In this document: positions 7,564 through 17,500 of the stretch, one piece after another
How the letters are laid out: every line of letters begins with the position of its first letter
Position numbering within the stretch: position 1 is the first letter of the stretch
From: a virus
Strand: one strand, 5' to 3'
DNA: 38,904 nucleotides
IMG/VR virus record: IMGVR_UViG_3300048930_000153
Location: 1-38,904 of that record
Made by a program: the position numbers and the translations under genes
Notes under the pieces: generated by a model
Told to the model about the DNA's origin: nothing
The model's input: the letters and a program-made list of their open reading frames with translations, nothing else
Databases searched by the model: none

Positions 7564-7968
7564 ATGGACAGCCATGCTGAAACCGTGGTCGTACCCACCG
7601 CGTTCAAGCGCACCATTCTTCGGGTCATTTACCAGTCCGCCGTTGCGGATTCAGTGACCTTGCAGGCTGCGCTCATGGCTGCGCTTACGGCCAAGTATGA
7701 GGCGGACGGGTCTGGCAGGGTAATGACGGCGACCTCGTTGGGCGGACACTCCATGCAGTGGTCCACCACGTCTGCAACCCGAGGCTCCACCCCGCAGCAA
7801 ATCATTGAAGCTGTCGAGGAGTTGCTAACCCTGGCTGAAGCCCTATCCGCTGCCACCCCAGCCCCAGCCAACGACGCCGCCCTTTTTGCGGCCATGCTCG
7901 TCGAGCTTGTCCCGTGCGTTGAATACCGCATGGACTTTCTGACCAGCCGAAACCAGGAGGGCCTCTGA
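7564..7968 (+). CDS. gpW-like head-tail connector, putative (134 aa)
   Basis: The position between terminase and portal matches lambda gpW. The segment MTATSLGGHS followed by a helix with IEAVEELLTLAEAL resembles the helix/beta-hairpin/helix pattern of gpW, although the protein is longer than lambda gpW (68 aa) and has an extra Ala-rich C-terminus. Such proteins stabilise packaged DNA and provide the tail attachment site. Identification is by context plus weak motif. Confidence 0.5.
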   Translation: MDSHAETVVVPTAFKRTILRVIYQSAVADSVTLQAALMAALTAKYEADGSGRVMTATSLGGHSMQWSTTSATRGSTPQQIIEAVEELLTLAEALSAATPAPANDAALFAAMLVELVPCVEYRMDFLTSRNQEGL

Positions 7969-9422
7969 TGGCTGGATACCTCGCCAACCTGTTCAGCGCC
8001 ATCCTGGGGAAATACTACTCCCCCACGCAGGACATCACCCGGTCGTATATCCGCTCGCCATTGCAGGATGTCCGTAAGGACTGGAGCGCCAGCACGCGGC
8101 AGGAGCAGGTGCGGCTCATCCGCCATTTCGAGCAGACGACCGGCATCGTCAACAGGTTGGCGGATTTGTTCGAGGCTTACACGGTTGGGGTGGGGTTGAT
8201 GACGCATCCGGCGAGCGATGATTCGGAATGGAACGACACTGCCGACGAATCCTTCGCCACATGGTCCGACAACGCCGATGTGATTTCCCGGCAGTCGTTC
8301 GGGACGATTCAAGGACTCATTGCGCGTGCGTGGTTCGTTGATGGGGAATGCTTTGTAATTAAGGACACTAAGAGCCAGAGTGGGCGCCCAAGACTGCGCC
8401 TTGTCGAGTCTCACAGGGTATGCACTCCGCCTGGATACAGCGAGGAAAACGGGGTCTATGATGGCGTTGAAATCGACGAACGCAAAAGACCGGCGGCGTA
8501 TTGGATTAAGGAGCTTTCAGCCGATGGGATGAGGTGGGAGTGGGAGCGTTACGACGCCGGGATGATTGAGCACATCTTTGAGCCTCAGCGCCCAGACCAA
8601 TACCGAGGCATCCCATTCCTGACGCCCGTCCTTCGCCACCTCCACGACCTCGACGACCTCCAGGCTTACGAGATGCTTTCGGCCAAGGGCAACTCGGAGA
8701 TTTCCAACATTCTCAAGACAGAGACCGGCGAGGCGCCAATCAGCCCATTGATGGCGAAGTTTCGTGGCAACCAAAGCGTTACAACCGGAACCGGCGCGGT
8801 CATTACCGAGGAGCGGATTGATTACGTCAGGAAGGCACTTGGCGGGCGCACGGTGGCGCTGAAACTGAACGAGAGCCTAGAGCAGCACAGGAGCGACCGG
8901 CCCGGTGCTGCGACAATGGAGTTTTGGCGGTCCATCAAGGAGGAGATTTGCACCGGAGCCGGCATCCCTTACGTACTCGTGTACCCCGGCTCCATGCAGG
9001 GGACGGTGTATCGGGGAGCCCTTGATGCCGCAGATGCTTTCTTCCGCGCTCGCTCCAGCGTCATGCAGGCTTTTGTTCGGCGCATATACGCATGGGTTAT
9101 GCGCTTTGAGGCCGCGAGCAATCCCAAGCTCCGACCTATGCCGGCGGACTGGTACAAGGTCGTTATCCATCCTCCACGCAGCGTCAAGGTGGACATCGGC
9201 TACGACAGCAAGGCGGCAATCCAAGAGATCGATGCCGGGCTTTCCACCTACGACATGATTTACGGGCCTCGTGGGTTGGACTGGCGCGAGCAGTTCACTG
9301 CGCTGCGCGAGCAACAGCTATTTGCGGAAGGAATTGGATTGCAGCTTGGACAGCAAAAGAAGGCGGAACCCGAAAAGAAAGACGAGGAAGAAGAACCCAA
9401 ACCGGAGCCCGCAAAACCATGA
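7968..9422 (+). CDS. Portal protein, lambda gpB-like (484 aa)
   Basis: It starts ATG 7968 overlapping TGA, with a strong CAGGAGG. The sequence shows the lambda-family portal features: an N-terminal RSPLQDVRKDW region, TTGIVNRLADL, a DGECFV beta strand, the ESHRV segment and C-terminal GIPYVLVYPG followed by YRGALDA. The last 20 residues are a Lys/Glu-rich tail. It forms the dodecameric vertex ring through which DNA enters. The next gene starts within its stop. Confidence 0.9.
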   Translation: MAGYLANLFSAILGKYYSPTQDITRSYIRSPLQDVRKDWSASTRQEQVRLIRHFEQTTGIVNRLADLFEAYTVGVGLMTHPASDDSEWNDTADESFATWSDNADVISRQSFGTIQGLIARAWFVDGECFVIKDTKSQSGRPRLRLVESHRVCTPPGYSEENGVYDGVEIDERKRPAAYWIKELSADGMRWEWERYDAGMIEHIFEPQRPDQYRGIPFLTPVLRHLHDLDDLQAYEMLSAKGNSEISNILKTETGEAPISPLMAKFRGNQSVTTGTGAVITEERIDYVRKALGGRTVALKLNESLEQHRSDRPGAATMEFWRSIKEEICTGAGIPYVLVYPGSMQGTVYRGALDAADAFFRARSSVMQAFVRRIYAWVMRFEAASNPKLRPMPADWYKVVIHPPRSVKVDIGYDSKAAIQEIDAGLSTYDMIYGPRGLDWREQFTALREQQLFAEGIGLQLGQQKKAEPEKKDEEEEPKPEPAKP

Positions 9423-11368
9423 GTGAGATTTCAACAATCAAACAGGAGGACGGCAGCCATGTTGTTTCCATCGAGGGATTTATCGGTGAGGACTATTTCA
9501 CTGGCGCCGGAAATACCGCCGCCGCTTTCAAGGCTGCACTCTCAAGGATTCCGCGCGATCAGGCTATCACCGTGGGCATCAATTCAGAGGGCGGCAGCAT
9601 CCAAGAGGGCCTCGGCATTTACAACGCGATCCGCGAGCGCGGCAACGTAACGACCAGAGTGGATGGCTACGCGCTGTCTATCGCGTCATTAATTGCCGTA
9701 GCTGGCGCCAAGGTAATCTCACCCAAGTCGTCCGTCTGGATGATTCACAACCCATGGACGATTACAGCCGGGGATTCCGAGGAACACCGTCGAGCCGCTG
9801 ACTCGCTGGAAGTTAACGCTGACGTGCTGGCAAGCGTCCTGTCTGAAAAGACCGGCAAGGACAAGGATGAGATCCTTGAGGCGATGGCGGGTGAAACGTG
9901 GTTCTCTGGCGAGCAGGCAGTCGAGTACGGACTCGCCGACGCAATGACAGACGAGACAACCAAGAAATCTGCGCTCGCCCGCACCTACCGACACCCAATG
10001 TCATTCGACCGCACTAAAGCGATCCTCAACACTTTCCGCGCCCCAAAGCCGGAACAACGAAAGGACACACACATTATGGATACTGAGAACAAACCCGCAC
10101 CGGCTGGGGCTGGCAATGCCCCGGAGCCGAAGGCGGAAAACATCGTGACTCGTGAACAATTCGCTGCGCTTCAGATTGAAATGCAGGCGATGAAAACCAA
10201 GGCCGAGACCGAGCGTAAGGCCCGCATCGAGGCGCGTTGCGCCACCTTGTGCGCTGAGCGCAACCTCGACCCAGCGAAGTGGACCGAGCGGGCGTTGAAA
10301 GACGAGACCGTGATGGCTGACATCGAAGCCATCAAGGTTCCCGACAAGTCGCCCGGACCATCGCGCAAGGTTGACGGTGGCGGTGAAGGCCCACTCGACG
10401 CCGCATTCGCCATCAAGGACTCTCCCAAGCGGTTCCGCTTTATGCGGGACAATTGGAGCGAGCTCCGGCAAGCCGAGGCTTCCGCGAAAGGCCGGCAGAT
10501 CATGGCCGCGAACACCGGCACGGACAGCGCGACCCTTATCGGCAGTTTCCTTGCCGCTGGCATCGTTACCGTGTTGCAGAACAAATGCGCCGCCTTGCGG
10601 GCTCTCACTCGCGACTTTGGCACCGGCCCGATGGCTCCGCGTCAGCCGGTGGTGGTAACCAAGGTTAGCGCCGGCGGAACCGCGCAAACCAACGCGACGG
10701 ACTTTGAGGATACCACTAACTTCGTTGGAACAGCTGGAGCTGTGTCCATTACTCCGTCTCAAATCACGGTCGGAGGTTACATTGACAACGCGGAACTCAA
10801 CAGCGGGTTCCGCATTGGGATGTGGACCGAGATCAAAGCCGCCGAGATGGCTGACAAACTCATGGCTGCGGTTGCCGCGATCATCACCACCGGAAACTTC
10901 ACGGCCACCCCTCACCTCTCCGCGTCGGCTTCGTTCGGAGGCGATGATATGCGGACCTTGTGGGGTATGCTGAAAAAGGCGAATCAGAAACACCTCATCC
11001 TTGATGGTGAGTATTATGCCCGATTGCTGCCGTCCACCCGTGAGGAGTTCAACGTGGCTGAGGCTTCATGGCCGGGGTGGAATGGTGTTTTCCTGAACAC
11101 CGTTTGGACTGGAGCCACGGCCAACACTGTCGGCTTCGCGTGCGATCCTCAGGCGATTGCAGTTGCCGCTGGGTTACCACTGACATCCGCGCAGTCTGGA
11201 GCCGCCGGCCTTGGTCAGTCGGTCATCACGGTTCCCGGCGTGGAACTGAGCGTCCAGCAGAATAGCTGGTTCTCCAACAAAACCCGCACCGAGTGGGTGA
11301 CTTGGGACGTGGTGTTCGGCGCCGCGCTCCTCGACGCAACCGCGGGCGTGCTCGTGAAATCCAGCTAA
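9419..11368 (+). CDS. Prohead protease-scaffold-major capsid protein fusion (649 aa)
   Basis: Residues 1-190 are a ClpP-like S14/S49-type phage protease. The catalytic triad candidates are Ser87 (YALSIAS), His110 (MIHNPW) and Asp174 (GLADAM). Residues of about 218-330 are charged and helical, like a scaffold/delta domain. Residues of about 345-649 look like an HK97-fold capsid subunit (TLIGSFLAAG, then the TDFED and GVFLNTVW regions, and an aromatic-rich end). One frame encodes all three. An internal ATG at 10076 (residue 220) with AAAGGA about 10 nt upstream could give a separate scaffold-capsid product. Self-cleavage probably frees the capsid protein. Confidence 0.85.
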   Translation: MSEISTIKQEDGSHVVSIEGFIGEDYFTGAGNTAAAFKAALSRIPRDQAITVGINSEGGSIQEGLGIYNAIRERGNVTTRVDGYALSIASLIAVAGAKVISPKSSVWMIHNPWTITAGDSEEHRRAADSLEVNADVLASVLSEKTGKDKDEILEAMAGETWFSGEQAVEYGLADAMTDETTKKSALARTYRHPMSFDRTKAILNTFRAPKPEQRKDTHIMDTENKPAPAGAGNAPEPKAENIVTREQFAALQIEMQAMKTKAETERKARIEARCATLCAERNLDPAKWTERALKDETVMADIEAIKVPDKSPGPSRKVDGGGEGPLDAAFAIKDSPKRFRFMRDNWSELRQAEASAKGRQIMAANTGTDSATLIGSFLAAGIVTVLQNKCAALRALTRDFGTGPMAPRQPVVVTKVSAGGTAQTNATDFEDTTNFVGTAGAVSITPSQITVGGYIDNAELNSGFRIGMWTEIKAAEMADKLMAAVAAIITTGNFTATPHLSASASFGGDDMRTLWGMLKKANQKHLILDGEYYARLLPSTREEFNVAEASWPGWNGVFLNTVWTGATANTVGFACDPQAIAVAAGLPLTSAQSGAAGLGQSVITVPGVELSVQQNSWFSNKTRTEWVTWDVVFGAALLDATAGVLVKSS

Positions 11369-11377
11369 CCCTGAACC

Positions 11378-11623
11378 ATGAGACCGTTCATCCTTCATGT
11401 GGACCATCCGCAGCAGCCGACGAAATCGGCTCTCGTGATGGGGCCGGAGAGTGATCCAAACAAGGTGGCGTTGGAGTATGCCAACGTGAAAGCAAGTTTC
11501 GAGCACTCATTCGGTCCAGGCTTTCTGCTGTACTTCAATGGTCGTGGTGAACCCGCGATTGCTCAAGTCAGCCGGAAGCCTGCGGTCAAAGACGAACCAA
11601 TCAAGAAAGGACAATCCAAGTGA
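11378..11623 (+). CDS. Small head-region hypothetical protein (81 aa)
   Basis: It lies directly after the capsid gene. The protein is soluble with a compact beta-like core and a basic C-terminal tail. No family recognised. The position suggests a head or head-completion accessory protein. Its TGA overlaps the GTG start of the next gene. Confidence 0.55.
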   Translation: MRPFILHVDHPQQPTKSALVMGPESDPNKVALEYANVKASFEHSFGPGFLLYFNGRGEPAIAQVSRKPAVKDEPIKKGQSK

Positions 11624-12051
11624 AATCGTTCAAACTCATCATGGCCAGCATCTTCGGGATGCTTGGCCTTAGTCTCGGTGCTTATGGTCAGAGCTACGGA
11701 TACCAGGTATTCGCGCCGACGACCATGACCGCATCGTCCACCTCAAACTACACCCACACCATCGACGTGCGTCGCCAGGCGACTGTTGCGCTTTCGTTGG
11801 CTGGCGTGAGTGGTGGAGCTGGCACTGACAACCTAACCCTTACGTTCGCGCCTTCGGTTGACGGCGTGAACTTCACCACTGCGGCTAATAGTCGCATCAC
11901 GTGGGTTGTTGCGGCGACCGGCGCCACTCCGCATGTTCATTCCACAAACATCACGGTTGGCGGATATGGATACCTGCGACTCGTGAGCGTGCAGAATGGC
12001 GTGGCGCAGACCTACGCCTATACGTTGACCGCATCAAACAAGGGTCTCTGA
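11620..12051 (+). CDS. Secreted beta-rich protein with signal peptide (143 aa)
   Basis: The GTG 11620 start overlaps the previous TGA, with AAAGGA upstream. Residues 1-23 are a clear Sec signal: Lys at 2 and 5, a hydrophobic core MASIFGMLGLSLG, and AYG before Gln at the likely cleavage site. The mature part is Thr/Ser/Ala-rich with alternating beta strands, like a phage decoration or fibre domain. A signal peptide is odd for a gene amid head proteins. The function is unknown; it could be virion-attached or exported. Confidence 0.6.
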   Translation: MKSFKLIMASIFGMLGLSLGAYGQSYGYQVFAPTTMTASSTSNYTHTIDVRRQATVALSLAGVSGGAGTDNLTLTFAPSVDGVNFTTAANSRITWVVAATGATPHVHSTNITVGGYGYLRLVSVQNGVAQTYAYTLTASNKGL

Positions 12052-12054
12052 TTC

Positions 12055-12363
12055 ATGGGCCTGGAACTCCAACTCCACGCCGCAGGGCTGGCCGAACTCA
12101 TTCGTGCGTTCGGCCAGCCATTCACGGTTGATGGCGTTGCAGGGACGTTCCGTGGCTTGTTGGATAATCCCATCGTTGGACTTTCGCACAGCGTTGAAGC
12201 CGGACAGGAACAGGACGGCGGTACGCTTTACAGCAAGAGGGAAGCATCCTTCACTCCGATTTCAGGAATGCGCGTAACCATTCGCTCACGCCACTACACA
12301 ATCGACCAAGTCACCGACGAGCAAGGCCATTGGGCTATGCAACTCATCGGGAGGAACCGATGA
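12055..12363 (+). CDS. Head-tail joining (stopper/FII-like) protein, putative (102 aa)
   Basis: It has the size and order of lambda gpFII-like head completion proteins. The pattern GVAGTFRGLLDNP in the middle and HYTIDQV...HWAMQLIGR at the end is typical of the small beta-barrel neck proteins annotated as head-tail joining. It would seal the connector and form the tail docking ring. It overlaps the next start (ATGA). Confidence 0.65.
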   Translation: MGLELQLHAAGLAELIRAFGQPFTVDGVAGTFRGLLDNPIVGLSHSVEAGQEQDGGTLYSKREASFTPISGMRVTIRSRHYTIDQVTDEQGHWAMQLIGRNR

Positions 12364-13169
12364 CTGTCGAGGTGAACATGGCCGAGCTGAATCAAGGCAT
12401 GACCAAGCTCGCACAACTCACAGGCAAGGAGCTTGTGACAATCGTGCGCGAGCAGGCGCGACTGTTCTGCTTCGATGCCATGAAGTCCACGCCGCCATTT
12501 GTTGGGAAACCTTATGCGCCATTGACCGAGGGATTCCCAGCGCAGCGCAAGGCGGGTGAGATGGCGGTTGAGAGGGACATTGGAACTAAGGCAATGCAGC
12601 CGCTAACAAGGCTGGATATTTTCAAACCCAATCAAGAGAAAGGCGACGACCTTGGCGTTTACCTTAGCCGGCTAATTCGCAGAAATCGCACGCTCAAAGC
12701 TGAGGAGATTCTTAGGAAGAACAAAATCCGAACGCTTGGAATCCTTAAGAGGGCGGACGCATCACTGCACGAGCGAATCAGGGACAATAGGGGTAGGGTT
12801 CAACGAAACATTGGCTATCTAGTCGTCAGCGAGCCGAGTGTTAGGTCTCTAATTCGCAAGAAAAAGAAGAACGTTGGACTAGCTAAGGGCGGTTGGGTGT
12901 TTTCGGTTAAGGCTGTATCCACAAAGCTTGGCGTTCGCCATCGAGTTCCAGGCTGGCTTTCTAGGGCTCACTCGTCGTCAAGTGGCATCTATTTCGAGTC
13001 CGGCGCTGGAGATGGCGTAACCATCACAGTTGGAAACGTGGTTCCGAAAGCTCAAGGAATGCGAAGCATGATTGAGCAGGAAGCCTTGCGTAACCGCGTC
13101 CGAAACCTACCACTTCAAATCCGGGGCGTTGAACGAGCCCTTGCGAGAAAGGCACGGCAATGGCGGTGA
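12360..13169 (+). CDS. HK97 gp10-like / minor tail Z-like neck protein (269 aa)
   Basis: The ATG 12360 start overlaps TGA and follows GGGAGGA. It sits at the position of the tail-completion protein after the stopper. The protein is Arg/Lys-rich, with an N-terminal helical region including VREQARLFCFDAM and STPPFVG typical of gp10/Z-like proteins, then a long basic middle and a beta-rich end. At 269 aa it is longer than HK97 gp10 (about 120 aa), nearer lambda Z. It probably links neck and tail tube. Confidence 0.6.
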   Translation: MTVEVNMAELNQGMTKLAQLTGKELVTIVREQARLFCFDAMKSTPPFVGKPYAPLTEGFPAQRKAGEMAVERDIGTKAMQPLTRLDIFKPNQEKGDDLGVYLSRLIRRNRTLKAEEILRKNKIRTLGILKRADASLHERIRDNRGRVQRNIGYLVVSEPSVRSLIRKKKKNVGLAKGGWVFSVKAVSTKLGVRHRVPGWLSRAHSSSSGIYFESGAGDGVTITVGNVVPKAQGMRSMIEQEALRNRVRNLPLQIRGVERALARKARQWR

Positions 13170-13681
13170 CAATCGCATCCACCAGCGAGGTTAAAATCAC
13201 CCGAGGAAACGGGTCGCTCTACACCGGACGCATCACACTTCGACCGCCGTCTCGCGTGGTTGCTGACGCGCAATGGTTCGTTGCGTTGCCAGTCCACGTT
13301 CCCGTGTTCGATGGTGTTTATTCGTTCACGTTGGAGGCTGGCCTTTTCTGGCTTCACGCCCCAAGCACCGAGAGGGTGCCTGTGGTGGTTCCTGCGACTG
13401 GCGGACCATACACCATCCAAGAGCTAATCGAAGACCCTGCCGCACCGCCAGAGCCCGACCCGGAGGCTCCTGTCACTGCGCATCTCGAGTTCGCCACCGT
13501 CACGGCAATGCTTTTCGCGGACTCTGACACTTATCTCACTGCGATGTGCAAAAACTACGAGGTGGACGACGGAATCATAACGACATGGCTCAAGGTCGGA
13601 ATCACTGGCCTAACCGACAACGGAGACAGCGTGCGCCAAACCAACGACGGATCGTGGTTGATTCGAACATTCCCGAGCTAA
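13160..13681 (+). CDS. Beta-sandwich adsorption-module protein A (173 aa)
   Basis: The N-terminal half follows an Ig/carboxypeptidase-regulatory-like pattern: YSFTLEAG, then LHAPSTERVPVVVPATGGPYTI. The next gene repeats this pattern, so the two are paralogues. A Pro/Glu linker (APPEPDPEAP) separates it from a C-terminal beta domain with GDSVRQTNDGSWLI. It is probably a small virion or fibre protein; no enzymatic motif. The start overlaps the previous gene by 10 nt. Confidence 0.6.
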   Translation: MAVTIASTSEVKITRGNGSLYTGRITLRPPSRVVADAQWFVALPVHVPVFDGVYSFTLEAGLFWLHAPSTERVPVVVPATGGPYTIQELIEDPAAPPEPDPEAPVTAHLEFATVTAMLFADSDTYLTAMCKNYEVDDGIITTWLKVGITGLTDNGDSVRQTNDGSWLIRTFPS

Positions 13682-13682
13682 C

Positions 13683-14138
13683 ATGCCAACTGTAACCGGC
13701 CATCTCATTTCAGCCGACGGGACAGGACTACTTACCGCAGTCAAGTTCACCACCATTTCCGCGCCAGTTGAGTCCAGTGGCTCAATGGTTAGCGTCACCG
13801 AGAAACGGACGAACACTGATTCAAGCGGAGACTTCTCGCTTACACTGGAGGCTGGTGACTACACTGTTGAATGGTACAACGGCGAGAAGCTGACCGAGGT
13901 GACGATTGCGGTGCCGGCAGGTGGCGGGCCGTACACTCTGACGAATATCACAGAAGGATCGCTGACCTACACACGCACGGTCGATCCACAATACATCCTC
14001 AAGTCCGACCCTGGCCAATCCTTCCGCGTGAACAACGGACACCTCGAAATCTACAATTACACCACTGAGGAATGGAACCCAATCGTCAACACTGGCGCTG
14101 CCGGTTCCGAGCGCATCGGATTGGGAGGAGCGAGCTAA
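13683..14138 (+). CDS. Beta-sandwich adsorption-module protein B (151 aa)
   Basis: This is a paralogue of the 13160 protein in the segment DFSLTLEAGDYTVEW followed by VPAGGGPYTLTNI. It adds an N-terminal strand pair GHLISADGTGL typical of prealbumin-like/CarboxypepD_reg folds. The C-terminus has a DPQYILKSDPG element. It probably forms fibre or neck-appendage subunits, by inference. Confidence 0.6.
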   Translation: MPTVTGHLISADGTGLLTAVKFTTISAPVESSGSMVSVTEKRTNTDSSGDFSLTLEAGDYTVEWYNGEKLTEVTIAVPAGGGPYTLTNITEGSLTYTRTVDPQYILKSDPGQSFRVNNGHLEIYNYTTEEWNPIVNTGAAGSERIGLGGAS

Positions 14139-14141
14139 TTT

Positions 14142-14513
14142 ATGGCTGACGAAATCACGGTAACTTTCAGGTTCGAAGCGTCGAAGGGTGGCGTTGAAAT
14201 GGACTCGCGCTCCATCCGCACCGTGTTCGACATGACAGGAGTAGACATTGGTGGACCAGTCACGCAGTCGGTTGGAACATCGCATGAGGCCCTTGCGGCG
14301 CCAGCTGACGTTGCATTCCCTGCCCATGTAGCAATTCAGAACCTCGACGCGACCAACTACGTAGAAGTATTTCAAGACTCAAGCGGCACACTCCAAACAA
14401 ACCGACTTCGCCCCGGTGATCCTCCGTGTTTTCTCGTGAACACTGGCGCGGTCCCCTACGTGAAAGCCAACACCGCCGCCTGCCTAATCCAATTTTGGAT
14501 CGTTGAGCAATGA
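14142..14513 (+). CDS. Beta-rich hypothetical virion protein (123 aa)
   Basis: ATG 14142 follows GGGAGGAGCG. The protein is beta-rich with a DATNYVEVFQD segment and a RLRPGDPPCFLVN turn, resembling small phage capsid/fibre decoration proteins. No family recognised. Its stop overlaps the signal-peptide-bearing spike gene, so the two are coupled. Confidence 0.55.
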   Translation: MADEITVTFRFEASKGGVEMDSRSIRTVFDMTGVDIGGPVTQSVGTSHEALAAPADVAFPAHVAIQNLDATNYVEVFQDSSGTLQTNRLRPGDPPCFLVNTGAVPYVKANTAACLIQFWIVEQ

Positions 14514-17500
14514 GAATAACTATTGCCATCCTGTTCCTGTTTTGCCTTTCTTCCTACGGGCAAGCTCCCGTCCGCACAGTGGACACGGTTGCCGACTTGA
14601 TTGCGCTCAATCCGCAGCCGTACGCCGTTGGCGGGAAACTGACCGTGACCACTCTTGGATATTTCGCGCCAGGCGATGGCGGTGGCCAGGAGTTCCGAGC
14701 AGTTGAATCAGGTTCAACAACCAACCTCGGCACCGTGTTTGCATCTGGTCGCGCCGGCTGGCAATGGCACGCCGTCAACTGGGATGGGGACGTGCGGAAG
14801 TTTGGGGCGAAAGCAGACGGAACAACTGACGATTCAGCATCCATACAGGCCGCGGTTGACTACGCAAGGACGAAGGATGGAATCACCTATTTGCCAGCAG
14901 GGGCCACCGGCAGGAAGGCGACATACCTAGTTGCGTCTCCAATTCGCCTTTACACACAAAGCCAACTACTCGGAGGCGGCAGGGACACCACAATTATCAG
15001 GCTCGCGCCGGGGTCCAACCTAGGTACGAACCGAGCGGTTATTCAAAGCGACCTGTTCGAGAACAACGTCCAAACATGGATAGCCGACATCGACAATCCG
15101 GTGCCTGGTGTCATAGCGCGGGCTCGGATTGAGAATCTCACGGTAGATGGTTCGCGAGAGACTGGATCTCTCTCAACCGGCATCGCGCTAAATGGCGGGC
15201 CGTTCATCCTCAATAAAGTATCTGTCATCAACACTGGATCGCATGGGATCTGGACGTATAGCGGAACAAATGGAGTCAGTTCAACGTCTGGCGATATTTT
15301 CGACGACTGGTGGAGAATGCACGAATCCTCTTTCACCGACATCGAGATCGCGTCCCCCGGTGGGCATGGGTGGCTCTATGAGGGTCCCAATGATTCATGG
15401 CTGCACGACATCAAGATAAAAACCCCTAGGTGGGCCGGGTTCTACCAATCGGGTCGAGGCAACGGTGGATCGATCCAAATCGGTGCCATGCACGCATACA
15501 CGGGCGGCGGCGGAGTTGACCACTGGGACGGATTGCCAATACCCGACGAGGAATATCCCGACTCCACAATGTTTCTATTCGCGAGCAGCGCGCACATTGA
15601 CTTTCTGTACGTTGACCATCACACGGGGCTATACGGGGCAATCTTTCGAGCCAACTCCATGCTTGTTGATCGTGTTCACATCCTTCATCCGAACCAGTTT
15701 CAGGACAGGGAATCGGTTGGGCTTTGGATCGCTGGCCAATCCATATCAATCAATAGCATCAATTACGCAACAAGGTCGTGGCAGTGGGCGCCGAATACCG
15801 CTTACACAACAGGCACCCGCAGAACGTGGAATGGAAACGCATACACAGTTACCAGTCCAGGAACGAGCGGAACAGAAGGGCCGTCAGGATACCGAGACGT
15901 TCCGACGGACGGCACTGTGACGTGGGAATACGCATCGCCAGCCCCACCAAGAGTTGCCGTGTTAATCAGCGGCAACCGCACCCAAATCGGCAAATCTTAC
16001 ATTTCACATTTTGGCGACTACGCAGGCCAGCCGATTTCTTTCTGGGTCAATCCGACGCTGTACGGAGCGCAGATTGACGCGTACACGCTCAGCGTAGCTG
16101 GTGGTCGAGCTGTCGGCGGGTTGTTTCGAGGCGAAGGTCTTGACATTAAAATCCATGCCGACTTGATGCGGGTTGGCGCCGTCATCGAAGAATCAACGAG
16201 CAGTTCCTACGAGGTTATCGCCAACAAGGCTGATGACGTGGCGATGCTCAATATTGGAACATCCACGCACAACAGGGCAAACAAGTTCTCCGTGAGGCAT
16301 AACAGATCGAACTCCTCTGCCGATCTTGCTAGAACAACCTACCACGGCACCAGGATTCCAAGGTTTCGCAACAGCCTAGAATTATTGGATAGCGACTATC
16401 GCAACTCGTCGATCTATGATGCTGGAGATGTTCTGACGAACATTGCTTATACCGCCAGGTCTCCATGGGCTGCGACAACAGTATACTCACTTAACGATGT
16501 CAGGACTAATTCTCTCGGCTCGATTTACCGCGCTACAATTGCCGGAACATCATCGTCGTCTGAACCTACCCATACAACCGGAACGGCCTCGGATGGCTCG
16601 GTGACGTGGAAATGGGTTGGGGATGAATACGCTGCTCTGCAATTAACCGGAGGCGTGCAGTCCGATGGGTGGTACACTGGACAATGGGTATGGTTCAACG
16701 ACAGGCAGATCAGGAAGGTAGTCGATTACGACGGACAATCCAGAATCGCAAGATTCGATGTCCCTTATTGGAGGCAGCCGAATGAAACCAACACATTTTG
16801 GATTGAGCCGGTCAAGCGCGTCCACACCGGGGCGCTGCAAGCGCTGCCGACGCCAATAGACTGGAACGCTTCAACCGCTGTCGCTGTTGGCGATATACTG
16901 CAAACCACCAACGCATCGCCATTCCGCTGGTACAAGGTATTGGTGAGTGGGACAACTGGCGGCTCTGCTCCGACATCCGAATCGGCATCTGTAGCCAACG
17001 GCACATCTACCCTGAAGTTCCTCGGGCAGCTCAATCGGCTATTCAAGCTCGCAGAAACGGCATCTGCCATTGATTCATTCTACGTTGGGAATCGAACCCT
17101 TAATCTGACATTTGGCACCGGAATCGGGCAAAGTAGGGTCATTACCCATTACGACGGCGAAACGCGCATCGGAAGCGGAGTGGATAACTGGTTTGTCACG
17201 CCTGGCACCGCATCATACTTCATCAGCTCAAGTTTTTACGGAAACCCAGGGCACAACAATGCGGGGGTCGTGTCCGGAAGGACGATGTCCTTCCTATCGG
17301 ATACCGCGTTCACTGACGCCACCTTGACAGCCGTTGACGCGGATGTGCGGTCGCATTATGTGGTATCACTTGGAGGCAACCTCACCGTTCCGTCTCCAGA
17401 CCCGGCCCCACAGGGCTCGCAACTCATTTTCCAATTCCGGCAGTCGGGCTCCGGTGGATACAGCATCACGTGGCCGGCCGATTACGTGACGAGTTACAGC

